64,000 nucleotides of DNA, taken from positions 52,737,749 through 52,801,748 of the forward strand of contig CM039505.1 of NCBI GenBank assembly GCA_022432975.1, in the 5' to 3' direction. The position numbers and the translations under genes are program-made. The stretch comes from Begonia masoniana (Eukaryota > Streptophyta > Magnoliopsida > Cucurbitales > Begoniaceae). Below the pieces are notes generated by a model. It was not told where the DNA came from and searched no databases. It saw only the letters and a program-made list of their open reading frames with translations. The first letter of the stretch is position 1, and every line of letters starts with the position of its first letter. Below are positions 47,501-56,557 of the stretch, piece by piece.

Positions 47501-48574
47501 TGGTACAAACGTTTTGATTCATTTGTTTTGAGTATTGGTTTCTCTAAAAGTAGTTATGATAGCTGCTTTTATTTTAAAACTGTGAATAATGTGCCTATAT
47601 TCTTGTTGTTATATGTTGATGATATGTTACTTATTTGCAAATCCATGTCTCTTATATGTGATCTGAAAGCCTCTTTAAATTCTGAATTTGATATGAAAGA
47701 TTTAGGAAGTGCTAAAAAGATTCTTGGTATGCATATTGTGAGAGATAGGAAAAGTAACATGTTAAAATTGCATCAACAGTCATACTTGGAAAAGGTAATC
47801 TCTAATTTTGGTAATAAAGATTCGAAACCTGTTCATATGCCTCTTGCAAATCATTTTATTTTGCATAAGGGTCAATCACCTAAAAATTCTACTGAATCTA
47901 TGAAAATGTTAGATAAACCATATGCAAATGTTATTGGTTCTCTCATGTATTCTATGATTAGTACTAGACCTGACTTGTCATATGCCATATCTTTGCTATC
48001 TAGATTCATGTCTAATCCAGGGATTGAACATTGGAATGCTTTAAAATGGGTTTTGAATTATGTAAATGCTTATAGTTCTATAGGATTGATATACAAAAAA
48101 TCAGATGTGTTTACTTTGAATGGTTATGTAGATGCTGATTTTGGTGGTGATAGAGATAAAAGAAAATCTACTACTGCTTTCTTTTTTACTCTTGGTGGTA
48201 ATTGCATATCTTGGAAATCACAAAAACAACCGTTAGTTACTCTTTCAACTACTGAAGCTGAATATGTAGCATTGTGTGATTGTTGTAAGGAAGCTATTTG
48301 GTTATCTGGTTTACTTTCTGAAGCTAAATTTGTTTGTGATATTCCTGTTATTTGGTGTGATTCACAGAGTGCTATTTACTTGAGTAAAAATCCTGTATAC
48401 CATGATAGGACTAAGCATATTGATATTAAATACCATTATGTGAGACATGTTGTTGATGCAGGTACTGTGAAGTTACAGAAGGTTTCCTCTGAGGATAATC
48501 CTTCCGATTTTGGTACCAAGATTGCCCCTGTTTCCAAGTTCAGACATTGTTTGGACTTGTTGAGGCTTGGATAA
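44546..48574 (+). CDS. gag-pol: Copia gag-pol polyprotein, 1342 aa, intact
   Basis: One uninterrupted frame encodes the capsid and all enzymes for reverse transcription and integration. The first ATG (44546) opens MAARMEILPFDGKHDFGSWK, a typical Copia gag start. Gag zinc knuckle CHHCGKKGHLIKQC is at residues 229-242. Protease DSG is at 287-289 (WILDSGCSFHM). The integrase HHCC zinc region starts near 419, with the catalytic triad at D480, D543 and E579 (D to E separated by 35 residues, as expected). RT has YVDD at 1023-1026. RNase H has the TEAEY motif near 1237. Length is normal for plant Copia. A leader of about 340 nt separates it from the primer site. No frameshift or stop was found, so it may be active; expression is not shown by sequence. 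Confidence 0.97.
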   Translation: MAARMEILPFDGKHDFGSWKKKMQTLLSFNKVAIALESNEEKWTGEQKAKKAEINEMAYNLIVLSLSDDVLRKVDDNETPLAIWGKLESLYSVISMHNIVFLKGALFSYKMDNNKTLDENLDEFLKLTLSLKGTKQNLDDASLTMILLNSLPDRYKVVKDSLQYTGIVPQLDLVISGLKARELELNQMKRTGNNLFVKGNNHFDNNNKKKDNRNKKDNNKNKKKETRSCHHCGKKGHLIKQCYKYLEEQKNKDKNENNVACMLGSDSDLFEVLNVSDIACDDRWILDSGCSFHMTPNKSCLVNFSETCSETVYMGNNQPCEVRGIGDVILCLHDNKKIKLTNVRYIHELKRNLISLGTLADIGCTYRAEKTIMNVYKGSKLVLSASKLSGLYILHGSHVCANVNHVSLSTDHADTEKWHLRLGHMSHKGLKVLHDKGMLGKKPISDLSFCETCIFGKQHRLKFDKGIHLSKNRLEYVHADLWGPEQHATHGNNRYFLCIVDDFTRYVWTFLLRTKNETLDRFKEWKTMEENQTGCKLKGLRTDNGLEFCNFEFDKLCKDSGVLRHKTVRKTPQQNGVAERMNRTLLEKVRCLLFTSGLSKGFWGEALSTATYLVNRSPNSSIDFKSPIEMWSNRKPDLSNLRIFGCASYAHSKEGKLDPRSTKCVFLGYQQQHGTKGYRLWDRESRGVKILVSRDVVFNEDSFPCKEGNDIPRSDPVDPICVEPTPFEVEIHGETSEVSEDAQQVVVDHQVPSIERESEPAHPPFEVEDHVDHNEEVQEAIQSELADYQLIRDREPRVRRPNMRYSYADLVFTALVVAHNIQSVEPSSYSEAVRSKDKDKWLIAMKSEIDSLKMNKTWTLIDKPKDKKVVQCKWLFKLKEGVNQNEPHRFKARLVAKGYTQKEGIDYDEIFSPVVKFKTIRIMLAYVVQFDLELEQLDVTTAFLHGELEEYIVMAQPEGFSDKKYPDRVCLLHKSLYGLKQSPRQWYKRFDSFVLSIGFSKSSYDSCFYFKTVNNVPIFLLLYVDDMLLICKSMSLICDLKASLNSEFDMKDLGSAKKILGMHIVRDRKSNMLKLHQQSYLEKVISNFGNKDSKPVHMPLANHFILHKGQSPKNSTESMKMLDKPYANVIGSLMYSMISTRPDLSYAISLLSRFMSNPGIEHWNALKWVLNYVNAYSSIGLIYKKSDVFTLNGYVDADFGGDRDKRKSTTAFFFTLGGNCISWKSQKQPLVTLSTTEAEYVALCDCCKEAIWLSGLLSEAKFVCDIPVIWCDSQSAIYLSKNPVYHDRTKHIDIKYHYVRHVVDAGTVKLQKVSSEDNPSDFGTKIAPVSKFRHCLDLLRLG

Positions 48575-48660
48575 TCTTTAGGCATCAAAATTGCAGCGAT
48601 GAAATGCTTGATAGCCAGCGAAGTGCACTAGATACCGATGATAGTTTGTAGGACTTGCTT

Positions 48661-48672
48661 CAAGGTGGAGTT
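48661..48672 (+). other. Polypurine tract
   Basis: CAAGGTGGAGTT directly precedes the 3' LTR TG. Purine-rich primer for plus-strand DNA synthesis in LTR elements. Confidence 0.75.
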
Positions 48673-49292
48673 TGTTGGAAGGTAAAGCAGTTGGGTGTGT
48701 TGTTATTGGCTGGATCTTCAGCCCTGTGGATCTAACCCGGCCCATGACCCAGCTGATTAAACCTACCCACTTGTCCTTTAAGTAAGTAACCATTCTTTTA
48801 TTAAATATAACAGCAGTTTTCCAGAGAGCTATTTTTTTTTCCAGAGAACAGAACATACGAGAGGGCAGCAGTTTTTTCTGAGGGTTTTCTCTTCTTCTTG
48901 GCGATCTCTTCTCTGCCGATCTTGAGTTCTCTTGAAGTGTGATCGATCGTTGTGCGCGGTGATCATCTTGATCATCAGGATTTAGTTTCTGTCTATTTCC
49001 TTTCCTGTTTGAGGAGCGAGTGATTCGATTGTGTTTTTCTTTGAGAGTTCTTGATGATGTATCTGTGAGATCCGAGAGAAACCGAGGACTATTGCTGTAC
49101 ATTTGAGGTTGATAGTGCATTTCGAGCTCGCATCGAGCTGCCGTGGATGTAGGTTGTCGTTAGTGACAACTGAACCACGTAAATCGGTTGTTTCTTTTCT
49201 TTTCTGCTTTCTGCATTTATTTTCGTTTTCTTTTATTGTCGATTAAGATCTGTGAGTGTATATGATCATAATAATCAGGCCTAAACATTACA
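48673..49292 (+). repeat. 3' LTR of the Copia element
   Basis: 620 bp, one substitution from the 5' LTR. Followed directly by target duplication TCATC. Confidence 0.95.
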
Positions 49293-49297
49293 TCATC

Positions 49298-50264
49298 ATT
49301 TCTCCTGCAATGTGCTTCCCTCCTAACCCTCAACCAGAAGGCGCTTTCCCTTGGAGCTGCTCGCGTTCTTCATTCGGCAACAAAGTATATTGGAGGACAC
49401 AACACAATGATGTAAGCCAACTCATAATAGTCAAACTAGACATTGGAAGTAAGAGGTTTGTTTTTGCTAAGATTGCTAAAAATTATTAAATGCTGTCCTC
49501 TTTCCAGGTTCTTGCAGGTTGCATTAGTGGTTCTTTGAAGTTGGTTTCAGAAATTCGTAATTTTCATCTGAAAAAAGCTTGTAATGGTCTTTCAACCAAT
49601 GATTTGTCTTTGGAGATGATTTGAAGCGGGTTGCCTCAATAGTCCCACCTACCTCATTTTGAGTCCAGCTCACAAATTTTTTTGATTTTTCCTGCACTAG
49701 TCCAGGCCCACCAAGTCAAAAGGATACTCTACAATGTTTTTTGTAGAGCCCAATTGAGAGTCCATTTTCTGTACTAGTTTACCAGCCCAGCTCTAATGAA
49801 TCACAATTTTTCTTCAGTCTCCTACAACTTCAGTCTTCTACAATTTTTCTTCAGTCGCCGAAGATGGCTCGACAAAGCTGTTTCCTTCCCTCGGCAGCGC
49901 TTCTTCTCAAGCGAAGTTCTGTTGGGAGGTGTTCCCCAGTCCGGCTTCCAGCTAATCGGAAGACGGCAGAGCAAGTTCTTGATCGGCGATGGTGAATCTT
50001 GTTTTGATTCACACCGGTGGCTAGGCTTCTTTGGCTGGCTAAACATCTGCTCGTCAGATCCCCGTCACAGCCATGTTGTGTGTCTTTCACTCACACCTCC
50101 TTTGTGTCTGAACAGATTGGTTGAACCCACTCTAGCTTTTCCCTCTTGCTGCCCATTTTTTCTACATCATTTCAGCTTAAATCGGTGAAAAGTTGATTAC
50201 TTTCGTTAATCTTTCATTTGTAAAGGAATAACAACTACAGTGATTTTCATGAGTATTTCTCCTT
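49298..50264. other. Right half of segmental duplication, then unrecognised DNA
   Basis: Up to about 49350 it continues copy B of the duplication (ATTTCTCCTGCAATGTGCTT). The rest has short open frames on both strands (for example 49796-50188, 130 codons) in locally GC-richer DNA, but no recognisable domain. Confidence 0.35.
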
Positions 50265-50636
50265 AGAGCACCTCCAGTGCTATTACTGTTGCTTGTAGAG
50301 TTGTTCTGACAAGCAATAGCAACCATCGTTGCTATCCTCATCGGAGAGCAATTGCTCAAGGGTTACATTTTTAAGCAACGCTAAAATATTATTAATTTTT
50401 TTTATATATTTTAATTAGATTAAATATTATATTTTATTTAAATTATTTTATTAAAATTAATATAAAATTATTTTATAAGCAACAAATAAAATTATTATCA
50501 TTGGAGTGCAATGTTATTTGGAATTACTTACAAGATGAGGTGTACGAGATGAGGTGAAGAGAAAAAATGTAATTTATTTAAATAATATTATTTTATTTGA
50601 TAACAATTCTATCTGTGCTACTATTGGAGTTGCTCT
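50265..50636. mobile_element. MITE-like element with CTCCA-type inverted ends
   Basis: The left end AGAGCACCTCCAGTGCTATT is complementary, with a few changes, to the right end GCTACTATTGGAGTTGCTCT. The interior is AT-rich and non-coding (ATTATTTTATTAAAATTAAT). Ends of the form GAGCAxCTCCA are common in plant MITEs. A target duplication is not evident. Confidence 0.5.
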
Positions 50637-50966
50637 TGGCGTGGATAAGATGAACGGAGAAGAAAATGGAAAGACATCTAAAAATTACCGGCGGGGGCAG
50701 GTTAAAAGCAACGCCTCTTTCCTAGTTGGTGCAAATCCAAACCCATCATGAAAATGCATTAAAAATCAAATGCAGCAGAACGTCTTTAAATCGAAAATAA
50801 TTAACCAAGTAAGCTGATGATAAATCTCATCGGTGTCAGGTTTTTTAAAACATAGTACAGTAAAGATAGGATATTTTCAATCTCTTGTCTTGTCTATTAG
50901 TTGTCTTGTCTGTCAGGATATAATAAATCTGCAAATATAGAGATTGTATTTCTTCTTCATCGACCG

Positions 50967-51762
50967 ATGGGTGGTGAAAGATTGCAACAACAGGCGAAAT
51001 CCACACTCATTGCTTCTCACACTTCTACTTCTAACACTACTGCCATAAGGTTTGATATAAACTCACCCATTGTTCCAGAGGCTCCCGTTCACAGCTTCTT
51101 TCGCTGTATCTTTGTCTTCTTCGCTTAAAGAAGAGTCGGAGCAAACGCATCTTTCCCAACCTTCAAAACCTAGTAGCAGCAGAAACTTCCAGTCTTATTT
51201 TCCAAAGTGAGGCGAAACGGTGGAATTGGTTTGTGAGTCACTTTCTTTTAAAGGAAAGGGTCTGTGCAAACATTCTTTGGAAGTTAATAAATTTTATTGG
51301 AGAGTGATGGCGACCAAGTTGGAGACAACATCTCCTCATTGGGATCTGTTAGTTGCTTCGTGTGAATGTGATTTTTATTGTGGAGGGTGTAAAACTTAAA
51401 ACTGTCATGTGAAGCTGAGATTAGAGTTAAGGAACAACAAATTCACCTGTTGGTGACAGATGGTGGAAGATTTTCTATGACGTATCTTGAAGCCGGTTGT
51501 CCCCTGCGATTAAAGTTTAATTGTAGGAATGAGGTATAGTTGGCCCGTAACCTTAAATGTACATGATTTTATATATTTGTTGTACTCGAAATTCTCATTT
51601 TAATTCCATTTCATCACGAAGACTCATAAGATATGAATTGGTATATGTAATATCTTACTGGAAATTTCTTATTTCATAGATGAAGCTTTCATTTGTTTCA
51701 CAGAGATGGTTGCCTCGAAAACTATTGCCAGGCACAGGAGATGGAACTGAGGTCAGCTTTCA
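50967..51762 (+). pseudogene. TRM2/RumA-type RNA (uracil-5-)-methyltransferase pseudogene (copy 2)
   Basis: Three exon remnants. Exon 1 (about 50967-51270) opens MGGERLQQQAKSTLIASHTS, and later holds ELVCESLSFKGKGLCK, after which the TRAM-like part seen in copy 1 is missing. Exon 2 (about 51350-51535) reads YCGGCKT, a stop in place of Gln, then in a shifted frame CEAEIRVKEQQIHLLVT, GRFS, and RLKFNCRNEV, matching the CGGCKTQNLxYEAQ and PCDIxFNYRNK segments of the family (CGGC carries iron-sulfur cysteines in the bacterial enzyme). Exon 3 (51705-51752), after TTTCACAG, reads RWLPRKLLPGTGDGTE. SAM-binding and catalytic exons are absent. Several stops make it non-functional. Confidence 0.7.
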
Positions 51763-52146
51763 ACAAATTTGAATATTGAACAGGTTGGAGCAGATACTGG
51801 ATTCCATAGTTCCAATGAGGATTGTTGTTTTCATTAAGGTAATTGATTTTTTCTTTTTGTTTTCTTCAAGGTACTTTATTTTTACTTTCATTTACATTTG
51901 AATGTTTATATTATGTTTAGATGTTTCTTACCTTTTGGTGGTCCATGAGGTTCTGGAGTTACGTTCTTCTATTTCTTGAGGTTAGAATTGTTTGCATAAT
52001 TATTTCTCTATTATTCACAGTGACGTCTAATTACCGCTAATAATTCTTAATTTGAATCTTTTTGCCAAAGGAATAATTAGATGCTTGCTAAAGTTATTTC
52101 TATCCTAATACAAATATGGCTGTTGCAAATATCAGGTACCGAATAA

Positions 52147-52283
52147 CTTCTAATAGTAATTACCATGATGGTTTCTCTTGACATATTATTTAATTAAGTG
52201 AAGTTGGTTAAAATTACTATCATGTTAATTACTATCAGGTAGAAGAACACTTAAACAAATAATATATCAAGAGAAACCATATG
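52147..52283. repeat. Interleaved inverted repeats
   Basis: Block A (CTTCTAATAGTAATTACCATGAT) has its complement near 52219-52246. Block B (ATGGTTTCTCTTGACATATTA) has its complement near 52255-52281. The order is A, B, A', B', so the two stems cannot both form as nested hairpins. MITE fragments nested in each other are likely. Confidence 0.5.
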
Positions 52284-52403
52284 TCAAGAGCAAATGATCA
52301 ATAAACCCCAAATCAACACTAAGCCCTAACAAACAGTACCCCCAAAAACCCTAAATGAACAGTATTCTCCAAAAAAATCCATGATTTTTTTTTTTTTTTT
52401 TTT

Positions 52404-52503
52404 NNNNNNNNNNNNNNNNNNNNNNNNNNNNNNNNNNNNNNNNNNNNNNNNNNNNNNNNNNNNNNNNNNNNNNNNNNNNNNNNNNNNNNNNNNNNNNNNN
52501 NNN
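52404..52503. other. Assembly gap, 100 N
   Basis: Exactly 100 N, the usual placeholder for a gap of unknown size. A T run precedes it and satellite-like repeats follow. Confidence 0.99.
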
Positions 52504-53240
52504 AAAGATAAGAGCTTAACTTTAATCACCTTGTACAAAAGAACTGCACGTATAAAGCAATTGAGGTTTACATTACAGACTTGTGGTTTAGAACAAAGAT
52601 ATCCATTTCACCTCAATTGTTTAACGTGAAGTCATTAAAAAAGAAGTGTATTGACGTCCAATATGCGTCACGGATGACTAATTACGACTTAGTAATGCGT
52701 TTGATGAAGTATAAGACCGCACTTCAATCAATTTATTCCAAAAAAATAATGAACGTATCACGTAAAATGATGTGGATTGTACCATGACTTCTAGTTAGAA
52801 CCTAGTTATTCCATTTCACCTTCAAGTTTTAAATTGAAGTGAAGGGAAAACGACGTGATTGAGGACCAAAAAACTTCAGGGACACGTAATTGGACATTTT
52901 ATGCGTTGGAGAAGTATACGAACCTTCACTTCAATCGATTTGTTTCCCAAGAACTGAACATATCAAGTAAAGAGGTTGATGTTATCATGACTTTAGTTGA
53001 ACCAAGTTATTCCATTTCACTTCAATGTTTTAACTTGAGAAGACAACGACGTGATTGAGGATCCCCAATAAACTTCATGGACGCGTAATCGAACTTAGTC
53101 GTAATGCGTTTGATGAAGTATAGAATTTCACTCAATCGATTGTCCAAAAGGAACTGAACATATCAGACAAATGAGGTTGACGGTTAAAGGACTGGTGAAA
53201 AACCTAAGTTATCAATTCACTCAAGTTGCAACCTTAAAGT
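52504..53240. repeat. Satellite-like tandem repeat, ~205-bp unit, at least four units
   Basis: The phrase GAACATATCA or close variants falls at 52546, 52751, 52956 and 53156 (periods 205, 205, 200). Each unit also carries GCGTTTGATGAAGTATA or GCGTTGGAGAAGTATAC, then CACTTCAATCGATTTG. Alternate units are cut or altered, and the last is indel-rich. The array abuts the N gap, so its true length is unknown. Confidence 0.75.
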
Positions 53241-53241
53241 G

Positions 53242-53245
<4 letters not shown>

Positions 53246-53291
<46 letters not shown>
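53246..53291. repeat. Poly-T run, 46 bases
   Basis: Uninterrupted T at the end of the satellite-like repeats. Possibly the tail of a minus-strand retroposed sequence, or an assembly edge. Confidence 0.9.
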
Positions 53292-53292
<1 letters not shown>

Positions 53293-53744
53293 TGTCCATT
53301 GAGTCAGACCTGTATTATCTTATATACTATAAGACTTACAATCCAATCTATATTTAACCTTTTAGCAGACTTTACATAATAATAACTACAATGTATAATA
53401 TATAATATATGTAAGCACATCAATATAATAACTAACCCATGATGCCCAAAATCGTTACATTAACATGCGTATTCCGTCAACCATATGAATATAGGATCAA
53501 AGCAATTTGCATAACATTTATCGTAAATAAATCCATCAAATGTCACATATCATAATCAATGGGATAGATAAAATATGGATGTATAAAATGCCAATGGTCA
53601 CAAATATCCTATTGAGATCATGCAAATATTTTATTCCACAAAAAAGTATATAGAATGTATGTCTATAACAAAAAAATATTTGCTATGTCTATAACCAACT
53701 ATATTGCTAAACTGATATACACTCAAAGGAGTAATATGATCATG

Positions 53745-54330
53745 ATAAATCTTGAGTGATAGCTTTAGGAAGAGGATCCTATAATAATGAAATTTTTATC
53801 AATATGGTTCATAGAAAATTAACCACTATAAATTCATTTTTCAATAGCTAGAAATTTGATGTCTATATGTTTTGACTTCCTCAAGTTATGTTATTGTTGA
53901 ATATAGACTATTGGCGTATTATAACAAGATAACTTTAATGGTCTTTCATGATCTTAAGTTCTATCATTGCTGGATATAGACTGTTAGAGTATTATGATAA
54001 GATAATTTTAATGATCTTTTGTAACCTTCTAAAATTCAAAGTCTAGTGACAAGTTTCAAAATTATATTCTATCATCATATGCTACATAATATGTTTTAAA
54101 GTACCGTGACATAGTGGACGAAGTTATGAGTGTTTCTGTAACGCTTTTCTAGAAAATAACTCATCTAACAAGCTGGTAAATTTAACCCGTCGTCAATCTC
54201 CAACTATTTTGGCAATTACCAAAATCAAAGTCAGAATACTTGATGATATCTCACTAATTCGATTTCTTGTACGTGATTATGTAACCTTTTTCTTTCTACA
54301 AGTATTACATAATTTTTTTGACTGTCACCC
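53745..54330 (-). pseudogene. Copia RNase H relic
   Basis: Minus-strand fragments read NLRKSKHIDIKFLAIEK (family: SKHIDIRYHxIRE) and, after a short gap, DPLPKAITQ (family: ADPLTKAL). Both are landmarks at the end of Copia RNase H. Stops interrupt. A CAATAGTCTATATTCAACA segment is duplicated in a diverged form (around 53905 and 53977). No LTR was found next to it. Confidence 0.5.
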
Positions 54331-54501
54331 AACAATTCCATTCATGGTTATTTGATGATGTGCTAATAGGCCCAGTCAATTGGTAGAAGACAAAAGGTGT
54401 GACTAACCATTTTTGTTCTTTTTATTTTGTAGGTGAAGGAAGACCAACAACTAACAACTAGAGAAGATCAATCTAAAAGAACCGATGCAAAGATATCTAT
54501 G
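54331..54501. other. Intergenic spacer
   Basis: Nothing recognised between the Copia relic and the foldback. Confidence 0.4.
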
Positions 54502-54690
54502 TGATGATTAGGTTAAGATTAACTAAGATAATCACAATTAAAATAATTAAATGTGATTAGAAGTGATATAAATACTTTATATATTACTTAAAATTATTTT
54601 AATAAGCAAAATATTTCATACTTTTTCTAATCACAATTTATTATTTTAATCGTGATTATATTAGTTAATTTCAACTTAGGCCATCACGAT
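54502..54690. mobile_element. Foldback (MITE-like) element, ~70-bp arms
   Basis: The left arm contains GATTAACTAAGATAATCAC and AATTAAAATAATTAAATGTG, then ATTAGAA. The right arm has the complements in reverse order (TTCTAATCACAATTTATTAT, TTTTAATCGTGATTATATTA, GTTAATTTCAACTTAG). AT-rich loop, no coding frame. Confidence 0.65.
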
Positions 54691-56557
54691 TAAGTTGTCA
54701 TCTAAACTATATTTTATGTTTTCCGCATTTTGTGCGTTTCTCCGTTGGAAGCAATTGTTAATGAATAAGAATAATTGTGAATGTTTTTTGACAAATCCTT
54801 TTAATATTACATTGATTGAAGTAGAAGCTCTTAATCACAATCGCTGTGCACGTATTACTTTAGCTTTACATCCCAGCGTAGAGTTTCCATTGATGTTGGA
54901 TAAGAAATGATTGTGCTTTGTGATCCAGATCCATGATCAAGTATTTCTTTCTCCGCAACAGTATAAAATGTATCGGATCCTCAAACTTGTTTTGGTCGGA
55001 ATCAAATCATTATTTGTCAAAGTGCCCAAGAAATTAATGGCCATATTATCCTGCGCTAGTTTCTTTCGCGTCTAATTAATCTAACTTATATACATAACTA
55101 CACATTTTAATCTCATAATTAGCACTTAGTGACATTCTACTACTTATACTACTAAATCAATTTTTAAAGCATTTAATCACATCCATTAAATTACAAAGTT
55201 GTTCAACGGATTTTAAATATTTAATTGTTTACTTCTCCCCAACATTTGTGCAAGGACACAGATGTTTTTCTTCCCATGAATACTCAATCTGAAGCTTTAG
55301 TGATATAAGAAGATGAAGAGTCTGTGGTCGTGAGGGAAACTTTTTCGAAATTGTATTACGTGCAAATTCCTTCTGGGTTTGGATTCCAACTGTCCTCAAT
55401 TAAACGATAAGGCTATAAGCTTCCAAGAATAGTAACACCTACAAAACCAGTGCAGGTACGAGCGAAATTGAGGGACCCGTTTGTAGATAAATTTCGTGGC
55501 TAAATATTGAATTTCTCAACAACTCCGTGGGCGAATCCTTTAAAGTTTAGCTATTTTATGCTACATATTCATTGAAGAGGTCCTGGTCAAACATTAACTT
55601 CTGACCTGCAAATTCGCCACGTACCAACAATTGTATCTTCATTGATCCAACTGATTACGCAAGTCAATTAAAGGGCCCCTCGTTCATGGACAAGTTAAAT
55701 AAAATATACTCTCTCAGGTGATTGGCCCCACCTTAGCAGTAATTGAATACTGTCGTTGTCTAACCTGCATCATAAGTCTATCTATTGTAGATTCGATTTC
55801 TTAGAAGATAATCAATGCTCTGTCGGTATTCCATTTCAGACAAGTTATTTCCAGATTTTAATTAATATTGGAGCAATTAACTTGGTTGAACTTCGCCACT
55901 TTTACGACAGGAAACTAGTTCACTACTAATGGCGTGCTTTCGGCAAATATTTTCATTAAAATAAGACTCAGATTTGTATTGGGAAATAGATGAGCTTTCA
56001 TACAAGATCACTAACAATGTCATTAGGAACACAGGTAATGGGAGGAAATAGCTAGCCAGATACAAAGTAATAATCCTAACCCTAGAACGAAGCCATAGCT
56101 TGGAAAACAAAAAACTCTAACTTTGCTCAAATGAAAAACTGAGTTCCTTTTCTTTTCTACTTTTCTGGCGAAGTCAAAATGCGAACCCTTTTCCCTTGCA
56201 GAATGTTTTTTTTTTTTTTTCCTTTTAAGGAAAAGACTGACCGTCAAGCAAGGAAACTCCAAGGTGCGTTATTGACTTCGTCCTTTGATTTAGTCTCGAT
56301 TTAGGTCAATGTCATTGTCCTTGGTTTTTCTTCTTCTTGTTCGTCTTGATTATTCTCTGCGGAAGAAACCATTCAAATAGAATAATTAAATTGAATATTA
56401 CACACCATTAAAATAGAATATTATACGTTGGTGAGTTTCATAGAGGAGAAGCATCCTTTACTTAATTGTTCCATCTAATTATTAAAGAATAGGCAAATAC
56501 TAATAGGGTTTTGTTTTTCTCTCACCTTGGCGCTGACATATTTAAGCTTTTATTCAA
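54691..56557. other. Intergenic, 3' flank of the HD-ZIP IV gene
   Basis: A 71-codon plus-strand frame (54695-54910) and minus frames at 55877-56262 match nothing I recognise. The stretch nearest 56557 would hold the 3' untranslated region of the minus-strand HD-ZIP gene. Confidence 0.4.

Larger units (their letters stand above)
43572..49292 (+). mobile_element. Complete, very young Ty1/Copia retrotransposon (5721 bp)
   Basis: Two 620-bp LTRs (43572-44191, 48673-49292) start TGTTGG and end TTACA, and by direct comparison differ at one base (GGTGAAGC against GGTAAAGC). Target duplication TCATC lies at 43567-43571 and 49293-49297. The primer site is at 44193-44204, the polypurine tract lies at 48661-48672, and one open gag-pol frame of 1342 codons lies between. 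Domain order gag, protease, integrase, RT, RNase H defines Copia. All structural parts for autonomous movement are visible. The RNase H tail (NPSDFGTKI) and single-frame polyprotein suggest the Tork/Tnt1-like side of the family, which is an inference. Confidence 0.96.

Noticed and set aside
49796..50188. 130-codon plus-strand frame as a gene
   Set aside because: No recognisable motif, overlapping frames on the other strand of similar length, and stop codons in the alternative ATGGCTCGACAAAGC frame; not supported.
52326..52629. Open frames running across the N gap
   Set aside because: They exist only because N codons are read as open.
55877..56262. Overlapping minus-strand frames downstream of the HD-ZIP IV gene as an extra exon
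   Set aside because: The HD-ZIP IV frame ends with a family-typical C-terminus and stop at 56558; nothing in the later frames resembles the family.
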